Origin: Oceanobacter sp045430275
Lineage (GTDB): Bacteria > Pseudomonadota > Gammaproteobacteria > Pseudomonadales > Oceanobacteraceae
Reading direction: 5' to 3'
Length of the DNA: 64,000 bases
Assembly (NCBI GenBank): GCA_045430275.1
Contig: JAILXU010000015.1
Span: 32,739-96,738 of the forward strand
Made by a program: the position numbers and the translations under genes. Numbering within the stretch: the stretch's first letter is position 1; each line of letters begins with the position of its first letter. The notes beneath the pieces were generated by a model. The model was not told the origin of the DNA. It did no database searches and saw only the letters and a program-made list of their open reading frames with translations. Positions 53,716 through 62,079 of the stretch are shown here, piece after piece.

Positions 53716-53749
53716 GATCATCACAGCTTGGATGGCTGCTGTGGTGATC
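53716..53749. other. hairpin between the convergent nucleotidase and dgt genes
   Basis: GATCATCACAGC (53716-53727) pairs with GCTGTGGTGATC (53738-53749) over 12 positions with one G-T. No T-run follows, so it is a weak terminator candidate. Confidence 0.45.
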
Positions 53750-53760
53750 TGCTTCCGGGG

Positions 53761-55095
53761 TCAGCCAGGCTGATACCCGGAAAACTGTTGGGCCAGTGTG
53801 GCGGCGTAGTTGTCTGTCATGCCAGCGATAAAATCCATCACCCTCATATACGCGGCATACAGATCCCAGTCTGGCTGCGGTGCTGAGCTTCCCATCAACT
53901 CCAGCAAGCGTGCATTTCGAAAGGTTGGTTGTCCATGAATAATGGACTCTCGTGCAGCGTTCAGAAAAGCTTCGAGCAGAATGGACAGTGTTGAATAAGC
54001 GCCAATCTCGATTGACAGCTTACGTCCATCTTTGAAAATGCGTTGGCGTGCCAGAGCTTTGGCCTGCTTGATGGTTTGGGAAACGGTCGGGGAGCAATAG
54101 TCGATCATATCGCCTGTCAATGTCCCGCTGAGCAGTTCAGTTTCATGATGAACAAAAGCGTTGCCGACTTCTCGTACCATGACTTCCATGGCGTAGCCTC
54201 GCAATATCTGCAATTTGCGGCGGGGGCTGTCTTCGAGAATCAGTTCGGTTTCTATTTGATGCCACTGCTGGGCCAGCAAGGGAGCCAGCAGTGCTTCTAC
54301 TTCATCGTATGTCAGCAGGCCAATTTCCACGCCGTCTTCCAGATCGATCAGGCCGTAGCAGATATCATCGGCGGCCTCGACCAGATACACCAGAGGATGG
54401 CGAACCCAGCGATCGCTCCCGGTTTGAATCAACCCCAGATGTTCGGCCACGTCTCTTAAAATAGGCAGCTCTGACTGGTAACAGCCGAACTTTTTGGCAC
54501 GTTGCTGAGTAACCTGATCGGCTGTCCACGGGTACTTCAGGAAGGCACCCAGTGTGGCGTAGGTGAAGCGCATGCCTCCCTGAAAGCGGTTGTATTCGAC
54601 CTGAGTCACCAGGCGAAACCCTTGAGCGTTTCCTTCAAAGGTTTGCAAATCAGTACGTTGCTGATCCGAGAGCCCTTCCAGCAGGGCGGCATGGCGTGTG
54701 TCCTGAAACCAGTGCCGAATGGCTTCCTCGCCCGAGTGACCGTATGGCGGATTGCCAATGTCGTGTGCCAGACAGGCAGCCTGAACGATGGCACCGATAT
54801 CCGTAGCCGCCATGCTTTCGGGCAGTTTGTCTGCGAGTGCCTGCCCGGCGAGGTTGCCGAGGGAACGTCCAACCGAGGCGACTTCCAGGCTGTGGGTCAG
54901 GCGGTTGTGTAAGTGGTCGTTATCGGTGAGGGGATGAACCTGGGTTTTGCGGCCCAGACGATGGAAGGCTGATGAGAAGATGATCTTGTCATAGTCCTTG
55001 TGAAAGGGCGTTCGGCCGGTATCCAGCAAGGAGGGTGTTTGTGGTTCGCCAAAACGGTGTGCTGACAGCAAGCGTTCCCAGTACATCCTGTTCAT
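53761..55095 (-). CDS. dgt: deoxyguanosinetriphosphate triphosphohydrolase
   Basis: A 444-residue HD-domain enzyme that cleaves dGTP to deoxyguanosine and triphosphate, controlling the dNTP pool. HD metal residues are H68 (NRLTHSLEV), H111/D112 (LAHDIGNPPYGH) and a later Asp in the DDICYGLIDLEDG segment. The family N-terminus is normal. The start is the ATG at 55095, with AGGA 7 bases upstream; a TTG at 55101 is an alternative. Confidence 0.95.
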   Translation of the reverse strand: MNRMYWERLLSAHRFGEPQTPSLLDTGRTPFHKDYDKIIFSSAFHRLGRKTQVHPLTDNDHLHNRLTHSLEVASVGRSLGNLAGQALADKLPESMAATDIGAIVQAACLAHDIGNPPYGHSGEEAIRHWFQDTRHAALLEGLSDQQRTDLQTFEGNAQGFRLVTQVEYNRFQGGMRFTYATLGAFLKYPWTADQVTQQRAKKFGCYQSELPILRDVAEHLGLIQTGSDRWVRHPLVYLVEAADDICYGLIDLEDGVEIGLLTYDEVEALLAPLLAQQWHQIETELILEDSPRRKLQILRGYAMEVMVREVGNAFVHHETELLSGTLTGDMIDYCSPTVSQTIKQAKALARQRIFKDGRKLSIEIGAYSTLSILLEAFLNAARESIIHGQPTFRNARLLELMGSSAPQPDWDLYAAYMRVMDFIAGMTDNYAATLAQQFSGYQPG

Positions 55096-55417
55096 AAACA
55101 AATCCTGATGGCCAAGTAAGCGGTTTTGAAAAGCATACTGTCTTTGTCTGACAAATTAACCCTGAGATCGTTGGGGCAGGAGAGTGTGGTATCTCGAGAC
55201 AGTTCAAAAGCCGATATATTACCCATTTGAATGGCATGTTCGACTTTTGTCTCGGAGTGCACAATTTTTCTCGGGAGTTTTTTAATATGTTGTTTTTAAA
55301 GGGTTTTTTTTATTTTTTGGCGGCGGCTCTCGTGTTACTACCAAGGTCTATCTGTCCCCTGTTGCTTCAGAGCTGTTAGCGTATCGTTACCTTAGAAAAT
55401 AAAAATTAGGAGGGGTT
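55096..55417. other. 322-base intergenic region between dgt and the DUF4212 symporter genes
   Basis: No gene is seen. A compound dyad lies at 55195-55254: CGAGACA..CAAAAG on the left is mirrored by CTTTTGTCTCG on the right (with a 4-base bulge), enclosing the palindrome CCATTTGAATGG. A T-rich run (55270-55320) follows. It is a candidate binding or leader structure for the symporter operon. The gene after it has a strong AGGAGGGG ribosome site. Confidence 0.4.
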
Positions 55418-55684
55418 ATGGCTTTTCAGTCTGACGACGATAAAAAGGCTTATTGGAGCAGGAACATCAATCTGATGATAATCCTGTTGGTAATCTGGGC
55501 TGTAGTTTCCTATGGCTTTGGCATTCTGTTCCGGGATGCGCTTGACGCAATGATTCCAATCGGTGGGGTTGGCCTTGGGTTCTGGTTTGCTCAGCAGGGT
55601 TCAATTTATACGTTCCTTGCCATTGTTTTCTTTTATGCCAAAAAAATGCGCGATCTCGATCGTGAATACGGCGTTGACGATTAA
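55418..55684 (+). CDS. DUF4212 small subunit of a sodium/substrate symporter
   Basis: An 88-residue protein with two membrane helices and the DUF4212 pattern (YWSRNINLMIILLVIWAVVSYGFGILF; GFWFAQQGSIYTFLAIVFFYAKKM). It is the small partner of VC_2705-type SSS transporters. It is followed 12 bases later by its large subunit. Ribosome site: TAGGAGGGG. Confidence 0.95.
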   Translation: MAFQSDDDKKAYWSRNINLMIILLVIWAVVSYGFGILFRDALDAMIPIGGVGLGFWFAQQGSIYTFLAIVFFYAKKMRDLDREYGVDD

Positions 55685-55696
55685 TAGGAGCGCATT

Positions 55697-57475
55697 ATGG
55701 ATCTGACTACTCTCACCTACATCGTTGTAGGTTTTACTTTTGCCCTGTATATGGGTATCGCTGTTTGGGCCCGTGCGGGAACAACCGGTGAATTCTATGC
55801 AGCTGGTGGCGGTGTTCACCCGGTTGCAAACGGTATGGCAACCGGTGCTGACTGGATGTCTGCAGCTTCCTTTATTGGTATGGCTGGTCTGATTGCATTT
55901 AAAGGCTATGACGCATCCATCTTCCTGATGGGTTGGACTGGTGGTTATGTACTGCTGGCTCTGTGTCTGGCTCCTTACCTGCGTAAGTTCGGCAAGTTCA
56001 CTGTGCCTGACTTCATCGGTGATCGTTACTACTCCAAAACGGCTCGTATCGTTGCCGTTATCTGTTTGATCGTTGCTTCTCTGACTTACGTAATTGGTCA
56101 GATGAAAGGTATCGGTGTTGCATTCTCTCGCTTCCTGGACGTTGATTACGCGACAGGCCTGTACTCCGGTATGTTCATCGTATTCTTCTACGCCACTTTG
56201 GGTGGTATGAAAGGCGTAACGTACACTCAGATTGCACAGTACTGCGTACTGATCTTTGCTTACACCGTTCCTGCGGTATTCATCTCTCTGGAACTGACTG
56301 GTAACCCTCTGCCTCAGTTGGGTTTGATGAGCGATACTGCTGACGGTACGCCTCTGCTGGTTAAGTTGGATGAAACCATTGTTGCCCTGGGCTTCAATGA
56401 ATATACCGCTCAGAAAGGTGGTACGTTCAACATGATCATGTACACGCTGTCCCTGATGTTTGGTACTGCGGGTCTGCCACACGTAATTATCCGTTTCTTC
56501 ACTGTACCTAAGGTATCTGATGCACGTACGTCTGCTGGTTGGGCGCTGCTGTTCATCGCGATCCTGTACACCACGGCTCCTGCGGTTGGTTCCATGGCAC
56601 GTCTGAACCTGACTAACACTATCCAGACGGGTCCTGTTGGTTCAGTTGAAGGCAACCTGGAATACTCAGAACGTCCTGACTGGTTCAAGAACTGGGAAAC
56701 AACTGGTCTGTTGCAGTTCGAAGATAAGAATGGCGATGGTCGTATCCAGTACTACAACGACAAGAACCCTGAGTTCGCTGCTATGGCTGAGAAAGAGTTT
56801 GGCTGGAAAGGCAACGAAATGACCAAGGTTGACCGTGACATCATGGTACTGGCTAACCCTGAAATCGCACAGCTGCCTAACTGGGTAATCGCTCTGGTTG
56901 CTGCGGGTGGTCTGGCTGCTGCACTGTCTACGGCTGCAGGTCTGTTGCTGGCAATCTCTGCTGCAATCTCTCATGACTTGTTGAAGAGCACGTTCATGCC
57001 TCAGATCACTGAGAAGCAAGAACTGATGGCGGCACGTATGGCGATGGCGGGTGCCATTGTGGTAGCAGGTTATCTGGGCCTGAATCCACCAGGATTCGCG
57101 GCACAGGTTGTTGCACTGGCATTTGGTCTGGCTGCATCCTCTATCTTCCCGGCTCTGATGATGGGTATCTTCAGCACTCGTATCAATAACACCGGTGCAG
57201 TATCCGGTATGTTGGTCGGTCTGATCTCTACCCTGGTTTACATCTTCACCTACAAAGGCTGGTTCTTTGTTGGTGGCACCAACATGCTGGCGAACACTCC
57301 GGACAACTGGTTCCTGGGTATTGCTCCAGAAGCCTTTGGTGCGGTAGGTGCTTTGCTGAACTTCGTAACGGCGTTTGTTGTGACTAACATGACCGCGCCA
57401 GTACCGAAGGAAATTGAAGAAATGGTTGAAAGCATCCGTGTTCCTCGGGGCGCAGGCGCTGCACAGGATCACTAA
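55697..57475 (+). CDS. sodium:solute symporter, VC_2705/ActP-like acetate-type transporter
   Basis: A 592-residue inner-membrane protein with about 13 helices, of the DUF4212-associated SSS subfamily. Related transporters, such as ActP, take up acetate and other short carboxylates with Na+. A soluble loop (about residues 320-390) contains DKNGDGRIQYYND, an EF-hand-like DxNxDGxI loop. Codon use is strongly biased, as in acs. It sits in a region of acetate genes, but the substrate here is inference. AGGAG precedes the ATG. Confidence 0.94.
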   Translation: MDLTTLTYIVVGFTFALYMGIAVWARAGTTGEFYAAGGGVHPVANGMATGADWMSAASFIGMAGLIAFKGYDASIFLMGWTGGYVLLALCLAPYLRKFGKFTVPDFIGDRYYSKTARIVAVICLIVASLTYVIGQMKGIGVAFSRFLDVDYATGLYSGMFIVFFYATLGGMKGVTYTQIAQYCVLIFAYTVPAVFISLELTGNPLPQLGLMSDTADGTPLLVKLDETIVALGFNEYTAQKGGTFNMIMYTLSLMFGTAGLPHVIIRFFTVPKVSDARTSAGWALLFIAILYTTAPAVGSMARLNLTNTIQTGPVGSVEGNLEYSERPDWFKNWETTGLLQFEDKNGDGRIQYYNDKNPEFAAMAEKEFGWKGNEMTKVDRDIMVLANPEIAQLPNWVIALVAAGGLAAALSTAAGLLLAISAAISHDLLKSTFMPQITEKQELMAARMAMAGAIVVAGYLGLNPPGFAAQVVALAFGLAASSIFPALMMGIFSTRINNTGAVSGMLVGLISTLVYIFTYKGWFFVGGTNMLANTPDNWFLGIAPEAFGAVGALLNFVTAFVVTNMTAPVPKEIEEMVESIRVPRGAGAAQDH

Positions 57476-57515
57476 GATCCCGTCAACCTTAGCTCGCTGA
57501 GTTCATCAGCAAGCC

Positions 57516-57548
57516 AAAAAGCCGACAGTTAACCCTGTCGGCTTTTTT
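57516..57548 (+). terminator. intrinsic terminator of the symporter operon
   Basis: AAAAAGCCGACAG/CTGTCGGCTTTTTT stem with a 6-base loop and six T, 40 bases after the stop. Confidence 0.95.
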
Positions 57549-57635
57549 GTTGCTTGTCGTTGGGTGTTTATTGAAGCGGGCAGCGTGCTGTGGTGGGATA
57601 TGTTTTTGGTTGATAGAAGTCATCAGGAGAACTCA

Positions 57636-57890
57636 ATGGCCTTTACCCTGCTGGGAACAGAAGACTGTCACTTGTGTGATGTGGCAAAATCGATTGTGGT
57701 CGAGGTGATGTCTGGTTTATCCGTTGAGGTGTATCTGGAAGATATTGCTGAATCGACTGAACTGGTTGAGCGCTACGGCACAAAAATCCCGGTTTTTCGA
57801 CATGATGCATCGGGGCAGGAGCTGGAATGGCCATTTGATCAGGCGCGTTTGCAGCAGTGGCTGAATAGCATGTTAAATGATTCAAATTAA
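57636..57890 (+). CDS. glutaredoxin family protein
   Basis: An 84-residue protein (DUF836/glutaredoxin-like) with TEDCHLCDVAKSIV, i.e. a CxxC redox motif CHLC, a cis-Pro strand GTKIPVFRH and the final W-PFDQ segment. Probably a cytosolic thiol oxidoreductase. The start is the ATG at 57636 with AGGAG 6 bases upstream; a frame to 57564 is not used. The next gene, 14 bases on, is likely co-transcribed. Confidence 0.88.
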   Translation: MAFTLLGTEDCHLCDVAKSIVVEVMSGLSVEVYLEDIAESTELVERYGTKIPVFRHDASGQELEWPFDQARLQQWLNSMLNDSN

Positions 57891-57904
57891 AGGAAATTGT
57901 CGCC

Positions 57905-58615
57905 ATGCGAGTATGGGCAAGTATGTTGGTTTGTGTAGGGGTATTGTCAGGATGTGCCTCGAATCCCTTATCTCCCAAAGGTGCAGCCATTTATGATGCG
58001 CTGCAGACCGAGACCTCTTTGAGAGCCTGGGCCGATGCGTGTGGCGATGTCAGTCTGGAATCCCGCAAGCTGGCGGCTGAAGCGAAAGAAGCCTGGTGGA
58101 AGCGTAATCGTACCTTGCTCGAAGGTGCCGACTTTGGCCTGGCTTATGATATGGCAGAAGTGACGGATGTACGTGCTCATACTGGTGCGCGGCTGGCGAT
58201 GGGGCTGACCTGGCAAACCATTGATACTTCTGAAAAGGAAGTGTCAGAAGGTCTTGATCCGGCAACGGACAAGGTTAATGTGTGTGCTGACAAGCTGATG
58301 GGTTACCGCGATGGTAATTTTGATTTGAATGCCAATCAGGCGACTTATCAGGCTTTGCTGGAGCTGCAGAATCGCAAAAACCTGCAAGGCGAAGATCTGG
58401 CACTGCGACGTGCCTCAATCGAGAAGCAAACGGGCCGTGTTTATGGGCGTTCTTTCTACATTGTGGAAAAGCTGGCCAAGCGTTATTCCTGTCCGGGAGC
58501 TGAAGTTCACTTGCTGGATAACCGCTGGCCGAATGAAGTTTACGATGCGCGTTGCAGTAACGGCAGCTTCCTGATTTTCCGCTGTGAATGGGGCAACTGC
58601 ATGATTGTTGACTGA
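57905..58615 (+). CDS. hypothetical lipoprotein
   Basis: A 236-residue protein with a lipoprotein signal peptide (lipobox LSGC, Cys17, Ala-Ser following, so outer-membrane sorting). The mature part is mixed alpha/beta with about eight cysteines, possibly in disulfides, and the end SCPGAEVHLLDNRWPNEVYDARCSNGSFLIFRCEWGNCMIVD forms a Cys-rich unit. I do not recognise the family. It probably shares a transcript with the glutaredoxin gene. Confidence 0.7.
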   Translation: MRVWASMLVCVGVLSGCASNPLSPKGAAIYDALQTETSLRAWADACGDVSLESRKLAAEAKEAWWKRNRTLLEGADFGLAYDMAEVTDVRAHTGARLAMGLTWQTIDTSEKEVSEGLDPATDKVNVCADKLMGYRDGNFDLNANQATYQALLELQNRKNLQGEDLALRRASIEKQTGRVYGRSFYIVEKLAKRYSCPGAEVHLLDNRWPNEVYDARCSNGSFLIFRCEWGNCMIVD

Positions 58616-58638
58616 TGTTGGTCAGCCAAATGCAGATA

Positions 58639-58678
58639 TAAAAAAACCGGCATTGCCAAAGCAAGCCGGTTTTTTTTA
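58639..58678. terminator. bidirectional terminator between the lipoprotein gene and ilvC
   Basis: AAAAAACCGGC pairs with GCCGGTTTTTT, with an ATTGC/GCAA extension. Long T-runs occur on both strands, so it serves both convergent genes. Confidence 0.92.
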
Positions 58679-58690
58679 TGGCATCAGCGC

Positions 58691-60181
58691 TTAGTTAGAC
58701 GCTTCAACAATACGCTTCATGTCTTTCATGTAGCCACGCAGCTCCTGACCAATCCACTCAACCGGGTGCTCGCGAACCGCTTCGTTGACTTCGATCAGAC
58801 GAGCGTTGTCGACGGAGTTGGACTGCAACTTCAGGCCTTTACCGATGACTTCTGTCGTGATGTTTGGCATGAACTTCTCACGCAGCAGAGGTACGGCAGC
58901 GTGAGAGAACAAGTAGTTACCGTATTCTGCGGTGTCAGAGATCACAACGTTCATCTCGTACAACTTGCGACGAGCGATGGTGTTGGCGATCAGTGGCGTT
59001 TCGTGCAGAGACTCGTAGTACGCAGACTCTTCAACAATGCCAGACTCAACCATGGTTTCGAATGCCATTTCAACACCGGCTTTTACCATGGCAACCAGCA
59101 GGATGCCGTGGTCGAAGTATTCTTGCTCGTCGATTTCAACGTCAGAAGCCGGTGCTTTTTCAAAGCCGGTTTCAGCCGTTTCTTCACGCCATTTCAGCAA
59201 ATTGGCATCGTCATTGGCCCAGTCAGCCATCATGGTGCCAGAGAATTCACCCGTCATGATGTCGTCTTGATGCTTGCGGAACAAAGGACGCATCAGTTCT
59301 TTCAGTTCTTCAGCCATATCGAACGCGAGGATTTTGGCCGGGTTGCTCAGGCGATCCATCATGTTGGTGATGCCGCCGTATTTCAGAGCTTCCGTAGTGG
59401 TCTCCCAACCGTACTGGATCAGTTTGGCGGCATAGCCTTCGTCAATGCCGTCTGCAACCATCTTCTCGAAGCCTAGAACTGCACCGGTCTGCAGCATGCC
59501 ACACAGGATGGTCTGCTCGCCCATCAGGTCGGATTTCACTTCAGCAACAAATGAGGATTCCAGACAGCCTGCACGATGACCGCCAGTGCCTGCAGCCCAT
59601 GCCTTGGCGATGTCCCAGCCTTCACCTTTAGGATCGTTCTCAGGGTGAACAGCCAACAGTGTTGGAACACCGAAACCACGCTTGTACTCTTCACGTACTT
59701 CAGAACCCGGGCACTTCGGAGCAACCATAACAACCGTCAGGTCTTCACGGATTTGCATGCCTTCTTCAACGATGTTGAAGCCGTGGGAGTAACCCAGGCA
59801 AGCGCCTTCTTTCATCAGTGGCATAACGGCACCAACCACAGCGCTGTGCTGCTTGTCTGGCGTCAGGTTACATACCAGATCGGCAGTCGGGATCAGTTCT
59901 TCATATGTGCCTACAACGAAACCGTTTTCGGTCGCGTTTTTCCAGGACTGACGCTTTTCAGCGATGGCGGCTGCGCGCAGGGTGTAAGAAACGTCCAGAC
60001 CGGAATCGCGCATGTTCAGGCCCTGGTTCAGACCTTGTGCACCACAACCAACGATGACAATTTTCTTGCCTTTCAGAAAGTCCGCTTCGGAAGTGAATTC
60101 GTCACGGTTCATAAAACGACAGCGGCCCAGTTGATCCAGTTGCTGACGCAGGTTCAATGTATTGAAATAGTTATTACCCAT
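58691..60181 (-). CDS. ilvC: ketol-acid reductoisomerase, class II
   Basis: A 496-residue enzyme of the long (class II) type, as in E. coli (491), catalysing the isomerisation and NADPH-dependent reduction of acetolactate in isoleucine/valine synthesis. The Rossmann motif GCGAQGLNQG and class II start MGNNYFNTLNLRQQLDQLGRCRFMNRDEF are present. Metal-binding acids lie in the two tandem KARI domains. The start is the ATG at 60181; GAGGACACC precedes it. It is divergent from its activator gene ilvY. Confidence 0.97.
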   Translation of the reverse strand: MGNNYFNTLNLRQQLDQLGRCRFMNRDEFTSEADFLKGKKIVIVGCGAQGLNQGLNMRDSGLDVSYTLRAAAIAEKRQSWKNATENGFVVGTYEELIPTADLVCNLTPDKQHSAVVGAVMPLMKEGACLGYSHGFNIVEEGMQIREDLTVVMVAPKCPGSEVREEYKRGFGVPTLLAVHPENDPKGEGWDIAKAWAAGTGGHRAGCLESSFVAEVKSDLMGEQTILCGMLQTGAVLGFEKMVADGIDEGYAAKLIQYGWETTTEALKYGGITNMMDRLSNPAKILAFDMAEELKELMRPLFRKHQDDIMTGEFSGTMMADWANDDANLLKWREETAETGFEKAPASDVEIDEQEYFDHGILLVAMVKAGVEMAFETMVESGIVEESAYYESLHETPLIANTIARRKLYEMNVVISDTAEYGNYLFSHAAVPLLREKFMPNITTEVIGKGLKLQSNSVDNARLIEVNEAVREHPVEWIGQELRGYMKDMKRIVEASN

Positions 60182-60276
60182 CTTGGTGTCCTCGTGGTTT
60201 GGCAGGATGGCAATTAAGACCGACGAATGGTAAGGCAAGTCAGGCGTTGCGTAAAATGCGATATTTGATTTTTGAT

Positions 60277-60293
60277 CTTGCAGATATTGCAAG
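60277..60293. promoter_or_regulatory. IlvY operator between ilvC and ilvY
   Basis: CTTGCA-GATAT-TGCAAG is a perfect 6-bp inverted repeat of LysR type between the divergent genes. A second, weaker element (TTGCG..TGCGA) lies about 30 bases upstream, toward ilvC, so a pair of sites as in enteric bacteria is likely. Confidence 0.65.
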
Positions 60294-60317
60294 GCATCAG
60301 CATATGAGGAACGGGTT

Positions 60318-61196
60318 TTGAATTATCGGGATTTGCAGATGTTTCTGACTCTGACTTCCATTGGGAACATGGGCCGTGCTGCGGAGCAGTTGCACATGAG
60401 CCCTTCCACGCTCAGTCGGCGTTTGGCGGCGATGGAGCGCGAAATGGGTATCAGTCTGATTGCCCGCGACAGTCAGCCTCTGAGTTTGACGGAAGCCGGG
60501 CGGCGCTTTAGTCAGTATGCAGAACAAACCCTGTATGCCTGGGACGCGTTGAGGCAAGAGCTGAACCCTCACGTCAGTGAATTGAGTGGCAGCCTGACAT
60601 TGTTTTGTTCAGTAACGGCCAGCTTTTCGGTGTTGCCTGAAATTCTGGCTCGATTTCGGGAGCGTTATCCGGCGGTTGATTTACGCATTCTGACCGGAGA
60701 CGCCGAAGAATCGATTCCAAGAGTGGAAAGTGGTGATGCTGATCTGGTCATTGCCGCCCGGCCTGAGCAACTGTTAGCAGGGCTGACGTTCAAGGCGTTG
60801 CTGGACAGTCCGCTGCTGTTTATTGCGCCGCGTCATGCGTCTGCTGTTCCGGGGTTGCATCCGGGGGAACCGGACTGGTCTTCCACTCCGATGATTTTAT
60901 CAGCGACCGGATTGGCGCGAACACGGATTGACCAGTGGTTTGTGTCGAAAAATATTCAGCCGAATGTGTATGCGCAAGTGTCGGGTAATGAGGCGATTGT
61001 CAGTATGGTGGCGTTGGGGGTCGGGATTGGTGTGGTGCCAGAGCTGGTTCTGCGTAACAGCCCGGCGGCGGGCCGTGTTCGCATCTTGCCGGTTGAGCCT
61101 GAACTGGAGCCGTTCCTGATTGGCCTGTGCGTTCAGACCCGTTGCCTTGATAATCCCTTGATACAGGCCTTCTGGAAGACAGCTTTGGATGGATAG
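60318..61196 (+). CDS. ilvY: LysR-type activator IlvY
   Basis: A 292-residue LysR regulator: N-terminal HTH (YRDLQMFLTLTSIGNMGRAAEQLHMSPSTLSRRLAAMERE), then a ligand domain with SGSLTLFCSVTASFSVLPEIL, strongly similar to E. coli IlvY along its length. It activates ilvC when acetolactate or acetohydroxybutyrate is present. The start is a TTG at 60318, with GAGGA upstream. Confidence 0.95.
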   Translation: MNYRDLQMFLTLTSIGNMGRAAEQLHMSPSTLSRRLAAMEREMGISLIARDSQPLSLTEAGRRFSQYAEQTLYAWDALRQELNPHVSELSGSLTLFCSVTASFSVLPEILARFRERYPAVDLRILTGDAEESIPRVESGDADLVIAARPEQLLAGLTFKALLDSPLLFIAPRHASAVPGLHPGEPDWSSTPMILSATGLARTRIDQWFVSKNIQPNVYAQVSGNEAIVSMVALGVGIGVVPELVLRNSPAAGRVRILPVEPELEPFLIGLCVQTRCLDNPLIQAFWKTALDG

Positions 61197-61242
61197 AGCA
61201 TAATGTCGGCCAGATTCAATCCAAGAAGGTGTGTCCGGGCCA

Positions 61243-62031
61243 ATGAAGCAAGATGACGTAACGCAGACGGAAAACGCTGCTGACAATGTGGCAGATAGTG
61301 TGACTCCTGAACCTCCAAGAGCCAGGAGTCGGGGTATTTATTTGCTGCCGAACCTGTTTACAACAGCCGCATTGTTTTCGGGCTTTTATGCCATCGTCGC
61401 GAGTATGAATGCGGACTTTGACAAAGCGGCCATCGCCATTTTTGTAGCGATGGTGCTGGATGGTCTGGACGGGCGTGTGGCTCGTATGACCAACACGCAA
61501 AGTGATTTTGGAGCCGAGTACGACAGCTTGTCGGATATGGTCTCCTTCGGCATGGCTCCGGCACTGGTTGGCTTTAACTGGGCATTACATGATCTGGGAA
61601 AAATTGGCTGGACGGCTGCTTTTATTTACGTTGCGTGTGCTGCGCTCAGGCTGGCGCGCTTTAATACCCAGATCGCCGTTGCTGATAAAAATTTCTTTGT
61701 GGGCCTGGCCAGTCCATCTGCTGCCGCTATTGTGGCGGGCGCGGTCTGGTTTTTGACGGATTCTGGTGTTCAGGGAAGTGACGCTGCCAATGGGATGGCG
61801 GTGTTGTTGACGGTTGCCGGGTTGTTGATGGTCAGTAATGTCAAATATCACAGTTTTAAAGGACTGGATCTGAAAGGCAAAATTCCTTTTGTCTCTCTGT
61901 TGGTGATGGTGCTGGTGTTCGTGGTGATCTCACTGTATCCAGAAACGGTGCTGCTGTTGATCTTTGCCATTTACGGCGTATCTGGGCCTGTCATGTGGGT
62001 CTGGCGGCGTGTGAAGCACAAATCCCGGTGA
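61243..62031 (+). CDS. pssA: CDP-diacylglycerol-serine O-phosphatidyltransferase (PssA, type II)
   Basis: A 262-residue integral membrane enzyme making phosphatidylserine from CDP-diacylglycerol and serine. The CDP-alcohol phosphotransferase motif is complete: DGLDGRVARMTNTQSDFGAEYDSLSD, i.e. DG(x2)AR(x8)G(x3)D(x3)D. Six or so membrane helices follow. The start is uncertain: ATG 61243 is preferred, while a GTG at 61231 adds four residues but sits too close to AAGAAGG. The order ilvC-pssA-msrP-msrQ-rrn is one I recall from Pseudomonas. Confidence 0.93.
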   Translation: MKQDDVTQTENAADNVADSVTPEPPRARSRGIYLLPNLFTTAALFSGFYAIVASMNADFDKAAIAIFVAMVLDGLDGRVARMTNTQSDFGAEYDSLSDMVSFGMAPALVGFNWALHDLGKIGWTAAFIYVACAALRLARFNTQIAVADKNFFVGLASPSAAAIVAGAVWFLTDSGVQGSDAANGMAVLLTVAGLLMVSNVKYHSFKGLDLKGKIPFVSLLVMVLVFVVISLYPETVLLLIFAIYGVSGPVMWVWRRVKHKSR

Positions 62032-62079
62032 ATTTTCTCTGGCAAAGGCATCTAACTGAAAGTTTTTGACAGTTGAGTA

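Noticed and set aside
55270..55320. A T-rich run before the DUF4212 gene as a terminator
   Set aside because: No GC-rich stem precedes it; the CTCGG repeats there are direct, not inverted.
55601..56482. Open frames antisense to the symporter gene (also 56666-57472)
   Set aside because: Same bias artefact in a strongly expressed gene; no start signal or domain.
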